This document shows, one piece after another, positions 41,001 to 49,184 of a DNA stretch of 64,000 nucleotides. The position numbers and the translations under genes are program-made. The DNA comes from Chrysogorgia sp. JL179-B06 (lineage: Eukaryota; Cnidaria; Anthozoa; Scleralcyonacea; Chrysogorgiidae): positions 554,001 to 618,000 of the forward strand of contig JAYKKM010000498.1 in assembly GCA_035772405.1 (NCBI GenBank). Reading direction: 5' to 3'. How positions within the stretch are numbered: the stretch's first letter is position 1; each line of letters begins with the position of its first letter. The notes under the pieces were generated by a model. That model did no database searches. It was not told where the DNA came from and worked only from the letters and a program-made list of their open reading frames with translations.

Positions 41001-42018
41001 ATTCACTGTTGTTTCTGTAGGCATGGTTGGTCTATTCACTGTTGTTTCTGTAGGCATGGTTGGTCTATTCACTGTTGTTTCTGTAGGTATGGTTGGTATA
41101 TTCACTGTTGTTTCTGTAGGCATGGTTGGTCTATTCACTGGTCTATTCACTGTTGTTTCTGTAGGCATGGTTGGTCTATTCACTGTTGTTTCTGTAGGTA
41201 TGGTTGGTTTATTCACTGTTGTTTCTGTAGGCATGGTTGGTTTATTCACTGTTGTTTCTGTAGGCATGGTTGGTTTATTCACTGTTGTTTCTGTAGGCAT
41301 GGTTGGTTTATTCACTGTTGTTTCTGTAGGCATGGTTTGTCTATTCAGTGCTGTTTCTGTAGGCATGGTTGGTTTATTCACTGTTGTTTCTGTAGGAATG
41401 GTTGGTCTATTCACTGTTGTTTCTGTAGGCATGGTTGGTCTATTCACTGTTGTTTCTGTAGGTATGGTTGGTTTATTCACTGTTGTTTCTGTAGGCATGG
41501 TTGGTTTATTCACTGTTGTTTCTGTAGGCATGGTTGGTTTATTCACTGTTGTTTCTGTAGGCATGGTTGGTTTATTCACTGTTGTTTCTATAGGCATGGT
41601 TGGTTTATTCACTGTTGTTTCTGTAGGCATGGTTGGTTTATTCACTGTTGTTTCTGTAGGAATGGTTGGTTTATTCACTGTTGTTTCTGTAGGCATGGTT
41701 GGTTTATTCACTGTTGTTTCTGTAGGCATGGTTTGTCTATTCACTGTTGTTTCTGTAGGCATGGTTTGTCTATTCACTGTTGTTTCTGTAGGCATGGTTT
41801 GTCTATTCACTGTTGTTTCTGTAGGCATGGTTTGTCTATTCACTTCTGTTTCTGTAGGCGTGGTTGGTCTATTCACTGTTGTTTCTGTAGGTATGGTTGG
41901 TTTATTCACTGTTGTTTCTATAGACATGGTTGGTTTATTCACTGTTGTTTCTGTAGGCATGGTTGGTCTATTCGAGAGTTACGAAACAGTACGAAATTTG
42001 TGCCAAATCACGGTATAG
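38086..42018 (+). other. Repeat frame A running out of the right edge of the array
   Basis: Frame A is open from about 38200 to the array edge at 41973, then continues about 15 codons into unique sequence and stops at 42016-42018. The unique tail has no recognisable domain. If frame A is translated from the plus strand this would be its C-terminus. Frame B is also open over the same stretch and ends at 42086. I see no polyadenylation signal close by. Coding status is unproven. Confidence 0.25.
38211..41333. repeat. 2,118-bp higher-order repeat, two tandem copies near the array end
   Basis: The segment 38211-39215 matches 40329-41333 at a constant offset of 2,118 bp (about 64 units). Markers are the GGCTTGTCTATTC unit (38743 and 40861), the TTTATGTAGG unit, the GGCGTGG unit and the 12-bp slip that repeats GGTCTATTCACT (39011 and 41129). 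A related pair lies at 33438 and 35458 with a 2,020-bp spacing. Confidence 0.85.
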
Positions 42019-42119
42019 CGAAATTTTGGTGTCATTTTTGCAGTTTTAGCGCATGTAGAGAAGGCGGGGGGTGCGGGCTCAATTGATGTCAGCCACGCAC
42101 GAGAGTGACGAAACAGTAC
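41974..42119. repeat. Direct repeat at the array junction
   Basis: A 19-base sequence begins exactly where the array ends (41974-41992). It recurs with one mismatch at 42101-42119; the shared core is ACGAAACAGTAC. It could be a duplication footprint or part of an unidentified short element lying between the array and the Polinton remnant. Confidence 0.7.
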
Positions 42120-42166
42120 CCGACACCTCCATCTCCTATACTACTTTGGTTGACATCAATTGAGCC
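42076..42166. repeat. Perfect 16-bp inverted repeat
   Basis: The arm GGCTCAATTGATGTCA at 42076-42091 has its exact reverse complement at 42151-42166. About 59 bp lie between the arms. It lies beside the array edge in sequence with no convincing gene. It may be the end of a small inverted-repeat element or a Polinton terminal region. Confidence 0.8.
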
Positions 42167-42226
42167 AGACACTCCCCATGTTTTCCGCTCTAGTCTACGA
42201 TTGTTTCGATTCACGCGCGAAAAAAA

Positions 42227-42251
42227 GCCACTAGATTGTGAGTCTAGTGGC
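42227..42251. other. Short perfect hairpin
   Basis: The stem GCCACTAGA (42227-42235) pairs with TCTAGTGGC (42243-42251) around a 7-base loop. It lies downstream of the last Polinton gene. A role in transcription ending or as an element terminus is only a guess. The rest of 41993-42583 holds nothing else I can support. Confidence 0.6.
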
Positions 42252-42583
42252 AATGTCAAATAAGTTTCATATGTGAGAAAACAAAGTGTCTGTGAATTAG
42301 TAACAGGTCTTTTTGTCAAAACAAGAGATGTGTCCAATCAAGCGCTTCACACATAATGGTCACCTGCTCAGCAAATTAGATTTGAGTCATGCATTGTGGG
42401 TTTGTTTTCCATACTTTCGTATGGGTGTTCGTAAAAGTGTCTCACGCGTGATAAGCTAGCGTAACCAATCATATGAAGTGGTGGGGTGACAAGAGGTCTG
42501 GGTTCACGAGAAATCATTGTCTTCACAAGCCGACGTTTGTTATGAAACCACAAGTAGCCACCTGCTAGTATGCGAGTTTGGGT

Positions 42584-43105
42584 TCAGATATTATTACTGT
42601 TAGCGTTGGTCCCTCCTTCACTACTTTCAGCATCGTCTGTTGTGTCTTTCTTGAAGTGACAATCATACACATGTTTCGACGTTGTGATTCCTCCCGACAA
42701 CAAACCTAAGAAACGTACGTACGGTGTCACAATCGCGACAATGCTTTCAACGTCTTTCTTTAATAATGGGTCTTTTTGCAACTCGTCATTTAGTTCGTCA
42801 GGGTTCTCAATAGCGCTCAACCCGCCTAATAAGTTAGCGAACTTGCTGATTAACAAGTCGGTGAGAAGAGCGTTTGCTATTTCCATTCTTTTCAACTCAT
42901 ATTGATGCCATATCTTGTCGATAGCCTTTGCAGACGCTTTTCTAATGTATGCCTCAGATTGACTTATCATACCATCGCCAGACAGTCTTATTAGTTCAAC
43001 TCTTTTAGCGTCATTGTCGTCTTCCACAGTCGAAGTACCAGCGGTTTGAGTATCCTCGACTAATTCCTCTATCGTGGGGTTTTCTTCACTTTTGCGTTTC
43101 ACCAT
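42584..43105 (-). CDS. Hypothetical Polinton-associated protein, 173 aa
   Basis: This is an intact minus-strand frame directly downstream of the ATPase gene (17 bp after its stop). I take the ATG at 43105 as start; the frame also opens at a GTG two bases beyond the region's apparent start. The product begins with a charged N-terminus (MVKRKSEE), then an acidic low-complexity stretch and a largely helical middle. A moderately hydrophobic segment (SIVAIVTPYVRFLGLLSGG) lies at about residues 125-143. The C-terminus is Asp/Ser/Asn-rich. I do not recognise a domain. Position and strand suggest an accessory or virion gene of the Polinton. It is the only gene of the remnant without an evident lesion. 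Confidence 0.6.
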   Translation of the reverse strand: MVKRKSEENPTIEELVEDTQTAGTSTVEDDNDAKRVELIRLSGDGMISQSEAYIRKASAKAIDKIWHQYELKRMEIANALLTDLLISKFANLLGGLSAIENPDELNDELQKDPLLKKDVESIVAIVTPYVRFLGLLSGGITTSKHVYDCHFKKDTTDDAESSEGGTNANSNNI

Positions 43106-43122
43106 CACGTTATACCCATATT

Positions 43123-43699
43123 TTATTGCGGAACAACAACTTCATAACTGTATGGATACCTCAACATAATCTCTAGTCGAGCATACTTATGATTTTTCAA
43201 TGCGGTCACAATTGTTGACGCTTCTTCTTTGCTAGTGTGTCCAAGGTAGTTGTCAATAACAACCTTCATGTCAAACAAGCTTACTAATGTTTTCTCTATA
43301 TGGTTTTGCGATCGACGTCAGTTGTTGTGTGACGACAATAACACTCAACCCGAAGAGTCGCGTGCTAAAAGCCAAGTTGACCAATTGACTAGTCCTGTTC
43401 TTGACGTCCTGTCCACTTGCACAATCATCCAACACGATCAAAGTGTTAGTGCCTTCAAACGTGTTTGTTACAAATTTGAGAACAGCGTCAACGTTGTCTT
43501 GTGCACAGTCTATCGCTAGCACATCAGGGTCACGCACGTATTTCCAATCTTGGTACGCTTTGTTCTACTTGAGAGTAGGACAAATCAACACAATGTAGTC
43601 AAATTTGCCACGATACTCAGACTCCAATGTGTTGAGTAAATAATGTGTCTTACCACAAGCTGTCATCCCAACAATTAGCATATTAAACGGAGTTTCCAT
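43123..43699 (-). pseudogene. Polinton packaging ATPase (A32/FtsK-HerA type), broken
   Basis: This enzyme would pump element DNA into capsids using ATP. The frame opens at ATG 43699. A Walker A motif GMTACGKT lies at about 43646-43672. A Walker B motif TLIVLDDC lies at about 43418-43446, followed by the VTQQL segment typical of this ATPase family. An in-frame TAG at 43565-43567 separates the two motifs. A second lesion, a frameshift near 43275-43285, moves the C-terminal 50 or so residues into another frame, which ends at TAA 43123-43125 after VVVPQ. It starts 15 bp after the capsid gene stop. I judge it inactive as assembled. Confidence 0.85.
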
Positions 43700-43714
43700 T
43701 AAATTGCGTTTGAT

Positions 43715-44918
43715 TTAATATTGGATTGATTGTAGGCCATTGTTCAAAAAGTTGACTAATCCATCACTCATCACAAACACCCTACACATAACATTCGCAG
43801 TCGTCGCTTTCTTAGTGATTTCAAGAAGCACACCAGATTGTGTGTTTACGATTTTCTTGCCGGTGGCTACGTTGTGGTTATCTTGGACGCTTCTCAAGTA
43901 AATAACCAACGCAAAGCAGTCCTTGTAGAACTTTCGTATGGTTATGAACTGAGCGTGTTCTTCACCAAATCCAAACAGTCGTTTCGCCTCTGCATAGAAC
44001 TTCGATTTTGGAATGCCTTGTGAGTACACACTATTTGGCACACCTTCAATTGTGACTCTAACACTCTCGATATTCGGATAAAGAAACTCCTCGCTGTCTG
44101 TTCGCACCTTCGTGAATGGCAACACAATTGCCTTCATGCTTTTTCTCGGTAGATTAATGTTCTCGTTCACAATGGTTGTGCCTTTGCCCCATTCAGTAGT
44201 CTTCATCAACGTGACGTGTTCGTATGACAAACTACGACCACTTGCGTAACCCGACGTTATTTCATCAGAGCTCCTGGTTATCAATCGTTTCATACTCAAG
44301 TTCAAGGTTCTCCAGAGTGTATCCACCCACACTTTGATTGGATTGAGCCACCATGATGTCTGAGGCCTTTGGAAGTGTGATCACGTACTGCAAGTTGTTG
44401 TTCATACTAAAAGGAGCATACAACCCATGGTCGTCCATGATTTGACCAAGCTTTATCCGCTGTTTCGTTCCAATCACGCTAAACATCAACGCATCACTAA
44501 CCTTAACAACGTCTCCACTCGTCGCACCACTGTCGTACTTAGAGACTAACTTTTTCAAGTTCTCACCACCAATACCATAGTCAATCATTTGATTTCGCGT
44601 ACTGATGCTTTCCCAAAGATCACGATAAACACCAATGTAAGATTCTCCAGTGTTGTCATACACAGTTTCCCCAGCTAGTCTCACAACGAGTTTCTCACAA
44701 AGTAACTTACTCACATTGTTCAAGAACCAACTTTTGTCGTTTGCATTCTTAAAGTCGAACACCAAACCCAATGATCCAGGCACGTCAATGTAAAGTTCCT
44801 CACCAGGACTGACCTTATTAGGGTTCAACGTGATCACATGCTGCGTTCTTGTCCCTTTTATGACACCCATGGCTGCTCGTCTAAAACCAGGACTCAATTC
44901 TGCTGACGTGACGTTCAT
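43715..44918 (-). pseudogene. Polinton major capsid protein (double jelly-roll), frameshifted
   Basis: The N-terminal half (ATG 44918 to about 44280) carries the LNPNKVSPGEELYIDVP segment and VPGSLGLVFDF, which I recall from cnidarian Polinton capsid proteins. The C-terminal half (to 43715) carries SGRSLSYEHV and ends LQSIQY, the usual capsid C-terminus of this group. The two halves overlap in different frames at 44265-44332, so one frameshift near 44270-44290 splits the gene. The combined length of about 400 residues is short of or close to the family range of 400-650. It would form the pseudo-hexameric capsid shell. The ATPase follows immediately. Confidence 0.82.
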
Positions 44919-44944
44919 ATATATACTCTACAGATGTTTTGTCA

Positions 44945-46070
44945 CTACCGTTTTAGCTTATAATAATCATAAGCAAACCACGCGAATATCACCGCGAGTA
45001 CCCACAGATTTTGAGCCAACCAAGCAAGACCCTTTGAGCCTAATGCCAACACCTTGTAAATTAAGTTAGCCAATCCAACAGCCACCGCCTTCTTAACAGC
45101 CTTTGCAGTCGATTAACTTCTTCAAGCTCACGCTGTCCTAGGGTTCTGTCTCTCGCCTGTCTAAGTCCAATCACAATTTCACGTAGATCAATATACTCTT
45201 CGTTCTCCGCAATCGTAAGGTCTTCTCTATCAAGCTCTGCTATTCTTTCGTTTGTACGTTCTATCGTGTCTTGAAAATGGTCTGCTTGTGTTTGCAATGC
45301 GCCATCATCACCCACTCTTGACTCGCGCGACACAGTGTCACTTGGATTAAGCACACCATTCAGTTCGCGGTTTTCGTTTGGTGTTAGTCCAGGTATTGTG
45401 TCGTGTTCCGTATGTGTGGTGTCCAACAATGGCATGCTCCTCACAACGTCTTCGCGGTCTCTTGCGTTGTCTACGATTTTCTGCAGTGACTCTTTAAATT
45501 GAGCAACACTCTGTTGTGCGACCTTAGCGTCGTTATACTGCAGAGCACCACCTTTTCCACGTTTGAGGACTATTTGCTCTTTACCAAGTTCGTTGCTATT
45601 GAGCCTGGGTTTGAATAACACATTGTTTTTCTTGCTCATTGATATTCTGAGTCGCAGTGCCAACACGTCAGAGTCACGCTCATTAAACTTGAATCGCGTT
45701 CCAATGTCATCGCTAATGAACTTTTCTATGCTCGTCGAAGGTTGATTCTCAGGATTCAATGGCAAATCGTCGACATCAAATGTTGGAACTTCTGTGTTGG
45801 TCCATTGTCAGTGTCGATAAATGACGTCTCTTGTTGACTGCCTCGCCTTCTAGCTAGCTCACTTCTTATCTTTTTCGCGTCGTTGTGATAGTTGTCATAA
45901 TTAACACGAGCACCTCTTGGCATGTTGTTTTCAGTGTACCTAGTGTCTGTGTCTTTGAGCCACTCCTCAGTCTCAGTGAGCTCCTCTTCTAATTGCTCAT
46001 CAGTGGCGTCTTTGTACTCGTTAAAGTTTTCCATCTCGAAGTCATCGAAGCCTTCCCCACCTTCAGCCAT
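44945..46070 (-). pseudogene. Polinton protein with acidic N-terminus, coiled coil and C-terminal membrane anchor, two frameshifts
   Basis: The frame starts at ATG 46070 (MAEGGEGFDDFEME) with an acidic N-terminal region. It shifts near 45790 into the frame holding LPLNPENQPSTS. It then has a charged, probably coiled-coil stretch (about 45150-45260) rich in Glu, Arg and Leu. A second shift near 45105 leads into a Lys/Ala-rich stretch and a hydrophobic helix LWVLAVIFAWFAY, ending YYKLKR at stop 44945-44947. Total length is about 370 residues. I recall similar tail-anchored proteins next to capsid genes in cnidarian Polintons but cannot assign a function. A virion or membrane protein is an inference. 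Confidence 0.65.
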
Positions 46071-46076
46071 ATTACA

Positions 46077-46583
46077 TTAACTCACATTTTGAATATCGCT
46101 CTCTGGTATCCATGAATTATGTTTGCTTTTGTAACCTGACCATTTAACCAACACCATCTTCTTTCCTCTCACTTTATTTCTTTTCAGCACTTTTTCAAAT
46201 CTGTACACATCATCGTGTCTCTTATTGACCAGCGATAGTTCCTGTTCATAAAATTTCCCAATGATCTGTTCACCGGTGTGGTCCTCAATTTCGTACACAT
46301 TCGGATCACCACGAATAACCTTCACCACTTTGAACAGCTCTTCGGTGAAGTTGGCTTCATAACCCTTTGTGAATATACTCTTGTACTTACTAATTCTCAC
46401 CGATTCACCAACCTTGAACTTCGGCAATGGGTTGTCTGCGAATTGATGACCAAATAAAGTGGTCCACACCTCACTTTCATTCGACTTATTAACATCCTTT
46501 GTGTAGGCTTTAACGAACCAAGACAAGATAAAAGGAACAGTGAAACGCACTGGCTCAGATAATTTAATACGATTGTGTGGTTT
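46077..46583 (-). pseudogene. C-terminal part of Polinton retroviral-type integrase with chromodomain
   Basis: An SH3-like stretch (FKVGESVRISKYKSIF, then GYEANFTEELFKV) is followed by a chromodomain (VLVKWSGYKSKHNSWIPE). Together these are the usual end of the Polinton rve-type integrase, which inserts element DNA and may target modified histones. The frame stops 6 bp before the next gene. The catalytic DDE core is absent. Recognisable sequence starts at about DVNKSNESEVW (near 46490), and the residues before it do not look like integrase. The element therefore seems cut off here rather than split by an intron. Confidence 0.8.
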
Positions 46584-46589
46584 CTACAA

Positions 46590-46958
46590 AAATACATAAA
46601 TTGACATATATAAATAAAACATCTAAAGTTATAAAGCAAATCAAAAGTATAAGCGTACCTGACTGTTGTCCTTCATAAGAATTAAAAAGAAGATTTAAAT
46701 AGCATATTTAGCTTAATAACATCACGATAACATCAAACTCTCGAGTCACGAGGAAGAACCACTCTAAACCGGTTACAACAGGTTTTAGCCTGCACGCAGG
46801 TTGCAACCTATTCCTACCAGAATGCACCTAGATCCTACATACCGGCCCCTATCGCAGTAACCTACTCGATATCAAATAAAGGAATCTGGGCGACTTATGA
46901 ACTATAACAATGTCAATCAATGTAAATTAAATCAAGGAACGTTCAGACTGGATCCAGA
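46590..46958 (-). other. Non-coding gap, probably containing a BEL/Pao LTR remnant
   Basis: No gene is visible. Downstream of the BEL/Pao pol stop (46959), the minus strand contains GGGGCCGGTATGTAGGATC at about 46830-46850. This resembles LTR sequence of BEL/Pao elements as I remember it. A CCTGC-AC-GCAGG palindrome lies near 46790-46805. No matching second LTR is in the window, so the assignment is weak. Confidence 0.35.
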
Positions 46959-47306
46959 TTATTTTTCATTCTCTTCATCGGCTCCTTCCAGCAAACACAG
47001 CTTGCGAACATCTCTTTTGAATCTTCCGTTTGCTGTTCTGACCATAACGTGACGAACAGTTCTGTGTTTATCTGGAAAAACTTCGTCGACAACTGCCATA
47101 GGCCATTGTCCGCGTGGGCAGTCTTTGTCCACTAACAATACGAGATCATTGACGGTTAGGTTTCTCTTCGGCTTGCGCCACTTCTGGCGTATTTGTAACG
47201 TAGGAAGATATTCCTGGAACCAACGTTTCCAGAAAGTGTTTGCTAGGAATTGGGCTTGTCGCCAACGTCTGTTGTACGACGAATTGATCGTATCATGCGT
47301 TCCCAC
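46959..47306 (-). pseudogene. DUF5641 domain, C-terminus of BEL/Pao pol
   Basis: The translation contains RRWRQAQFLANTFWKRW, LVLLVDKDCPRGQWPMA and DGRFKRDVRKLCLLE-like sequence. These are the hallmarks of the DUF5641 domain that ends BEL/Pao polyproteins, thought to act with the integrase. It overlaps the integrase-core frame (47243-47306) in a different frame, so a small indel near 47260-47300 separates the two. The stop is at 46959. Confidence 0.85.
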
Positions 47307-47770
47307 ACTCCACCACTATGGCTAGCCAATGGCGGATTGAAATGCCAAGCAACTTCTTTCATTCGCAAATGGTCGTGGATCTTTGACTGCGCTTCGTCCG
47401 ACTGGATATGCTTAAACTCTTCCTTCAAGATTCTGCAGCCTCCTACGAAATTGGTTCCATTATCATTATAGACAGCCTTTGGAAGACCTCGTCGAGCGGT
47501 GAAACGGCTAAAGGCGCAGAGAAAGGATTCAGCGTCAAGAGAATGTGCAACTTCAATATGGATAGCTCTCATAGCTAAGCACGTGAAGACGCAACCATAT
47601 CTTTTAACTTGACATCTGCCTCTTTTAACCATCAACGGGCCAAAGTAATCGACGCCAGTCGATGCGAACGGGCGTTCAAAAGCTGTGACACGCGGTACTG
47701 GAAGCAAAGCCATAATCTGCTCGCAAGGTGACGCGTACTTCTTACGACAAATGATGCATTTGTCAATGAT
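47243..47770 (-). pseudogene. BEL/Pao integrase core
   Basis: This rve-type integrase core would join element DNA to the genome. Visible acidic positions are D in GVDYFGPLMV, D in VYNDNGTNFVGG and E in GVWERMIRSIRR, consistent with a D,D-35-E site. Upstream, near 47700-47770, CIICRK supplies the second cysteine pair of the zinc-binding domain. The histidines of that zinc-binding domain sit in another frame (HHIVSLVIRHYHEREGHSG), so a frameshift lies near 47770-47850. Confidence 0.85.
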
Positions 47771-49184
47771 CCATCGGATTCTGGAACGCCCTTGTAGAAT
47801 CCACAGGTCTTGTTGAATAGCAGCGAGAACTGCGAGCTCCAGAATGGCCTTCTCGTTCGTGGTAATGCCGGATCACAAGACTAACGATGTGGTGTTTACT
47901 TGGAATAATGATGGGATGTTTTGCGTCGAAACTTATTGTTGCTCTTTCTAATCTGCCACCAACTCCCAACAAACCATCATCTCCCATGAAAGGCGATAGA
48001 GCAGCTAACCTGCTCGACTTCTTCACAATGGCTTTGGAGGAAGAATCGTTGCTCGATCTGCGTTTAAGGCATGCCACTTCTTCGGGGAAAGATTCATGTT
48101 GGACATAACGAATGAGGCTTGCTTTCGCGTTTCGTAGTTCTTTGACCGACAAAGATCTACCTCTGGCCCCAGTAACTCCTTCACGAACGCCAGATCTCGC
48201 GTTTAGCGGCACTTGACGTTCGGAATTTCTTGCTCGATGAGCAGCTCGTAGATGTTCAATAAATCGGATAAGCCATGCAACTCCTTTCTGAAGACAATAC
48301 CATGAAGAGTAGTGCTGAACGAAGATATCAAGCGGTTTAACCTGTTGTGTTTGTAGCTCGTAAACTTCGACATTCTTGCTCCATTCGAGAGCTTCGTCGG
48401 ACAGCACACTTATTCCTTCTGGACGTGCAGGCCAATTTTCTTCCTTGCCACAAAGAAAGTTCGGTCCGTTGATCCATTGGTCTATTTCGTACACGTCAAC
48501 CGGTCGCAAACCTCTAGAGGCATAATCTGCCGGATTGGCTTTCGTGTCGACGTACTTCCACCATGATGGGCTTGAGATGTCGTGAATAATGGCGATTCTG
48601 TTGGCCACGAACGTCTTGAATCGACTGGCTTCGTTGTTGATGTATTGTAAGACACACGTGGAGTCGGTCCAGAACGTCACCGAGTCGATGTTCAAATCCA
48701 ACTCCTGGGAGATCTGGCGGTGTTGCTTCACTGCTACCGTTGCCGCTGTCCTCTTCAATCGTTGGATTGTAGTCGGCTTTATCGGCGCTACTCGCGATTT
48801 TCCCATCACTAACGTACAATGGACTTTGTCATTCACATCTTCGAAACGTAGGTATGATACAGCGCCATAACCTGCGGAAGATGCGTCGGAGAAGTGGTGC
48901 AGTTGAACGCTCTTCAGCTGGTCCAATTGATAGGACTTGAAATACCTCGTAACGGAAATTTTGCACAAGTAGGGCAAGTCGTTCAGCCAGCATTCCCATG
49001 CCTGCAACATACTCGGGGAAATCTCCTCGTCCCATCCAATCTTGTTCTTGCACAACTGCTGTAGTAGACGCTTGGCAGGTAAGATGAAAGGTGCAGCAAA
49101 CCCCAGAGGATCGTACATGGAGCTAACATCCGATAGGATACCTCGACGTGTTGCAGTTTTCTTCCTTTGGAAGAAAATTTCCAT
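47763..49184 (-). pseudogene. BEL/Pao RNase H and start of integrase zinc finger
   Basis: This is the longest open piece of the element (473 codons). It contains the connection region (DPLGFAAPFILPAKRL), the RNase H acidic motifs (HHFSDASSAGYGA and FWTDSTCVL), VDTKANPADYASRG near the RNase H end, and the His part of the integrase zinc finger. RNase H removes RNA from the RNA-DNA hybrid during reverse transcription. The frame breaks at both ends relative to its neighbours. Confidence 0.87.

Larger units (their letters stand above)
1..41973. repeat. Giant 33-bp tandem repeat array (minisatellite), open at the left edge
   Basis: The plus-strand unit starts GTAGGCATGG, continues TTGGTCTATTC and ends ACTGTTGTTTCT. 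It repeats about 1,270 times with no interruption by other DNA. The consensus is 24/33 G+T on the plus strand and has no CpG. Common variants are C/A/T at unit base 6, C/T/A/G at base 16, ACT or AGT at bases 22-24, GTT or GCT or ATT in the two valine codons, and 30-bp units lacking one GTT. The first base of the window is the first base of a unit, so the array continues leftwards. The right edge is sharp at 41973. The last ten or so units are the most divergent, with four TTTGTCTATTC units in a row at about 41728-41850. Whether this is coding or satellite is treated under findings. Confidence 0.98.
42584..46590 (-). mobile_element. Decayed Polinton/Maverick remnant
   Basis: Five closely packed genes lie on the minus strand with gaps of 6 to 26 bp. 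In transcription order these are the integrase C-terminus, a membrane-anchored protein, the major capsid protein, the packaging ATPase and a hypothetical protein. Capsid protein plus A32-like ATPase plus chromodomain integrase is the Polinton signature. Protein-primed DNA polymerase B, the cysteine protease and the penton are not seen, and no terminal inverted repeats are clear. At least three of the genes are broken, so the element is not autonomous. The right end is truncated inside the integrase. Confidence 0.88.

Noticed and set aside
1628..41960. Minus-strand mucin-like gene (MPTETTVNRPT repeats)
   Set aside because: The recurrent TTTATGTAGG variant creates in-frame TAA codons that are inherited by duplicated blocks. 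A TAA also lies only four codons upstream of the first repeat at the right edge, with no splice acceptor in between.
1..41973. CRISPR-like array
   Set aside because: The units are directly adjacent with no unique spacers, and the rest of the window is animal retroelements and a Polinton.
1..41973. Telomeric repeat
   Set aside because: The unit is 33 bp, not a short TTAGGG-type repeat, and transposon DNA lies on its inner side.
2210..42086. Frame B Cys/His-rich repeat protein (CRHGWSIHCCF)
   Set aside because: The recurrent GGTTAGTTTA variant gives inherited TAG stops, and the common polymorphisms are radical amino-acid changes in this frame.
42089..42337. 82-codon minus-strand ORF beside the array
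   Set aside because: It spans the inverted repeat and hairpin, has no domain and no gene context.
42684..42905. Plus-strand ORF opposite the hypothetical Polinton gene
   Set aside because: A shadow frame of the minus-strand gene at 42584-43105.
46590..46958. Complete BEL/Pao LTR pair
   Set aside because: Only one LTR-like stretch could be suggested; no matching copy to the right of the pol remnant was seen.
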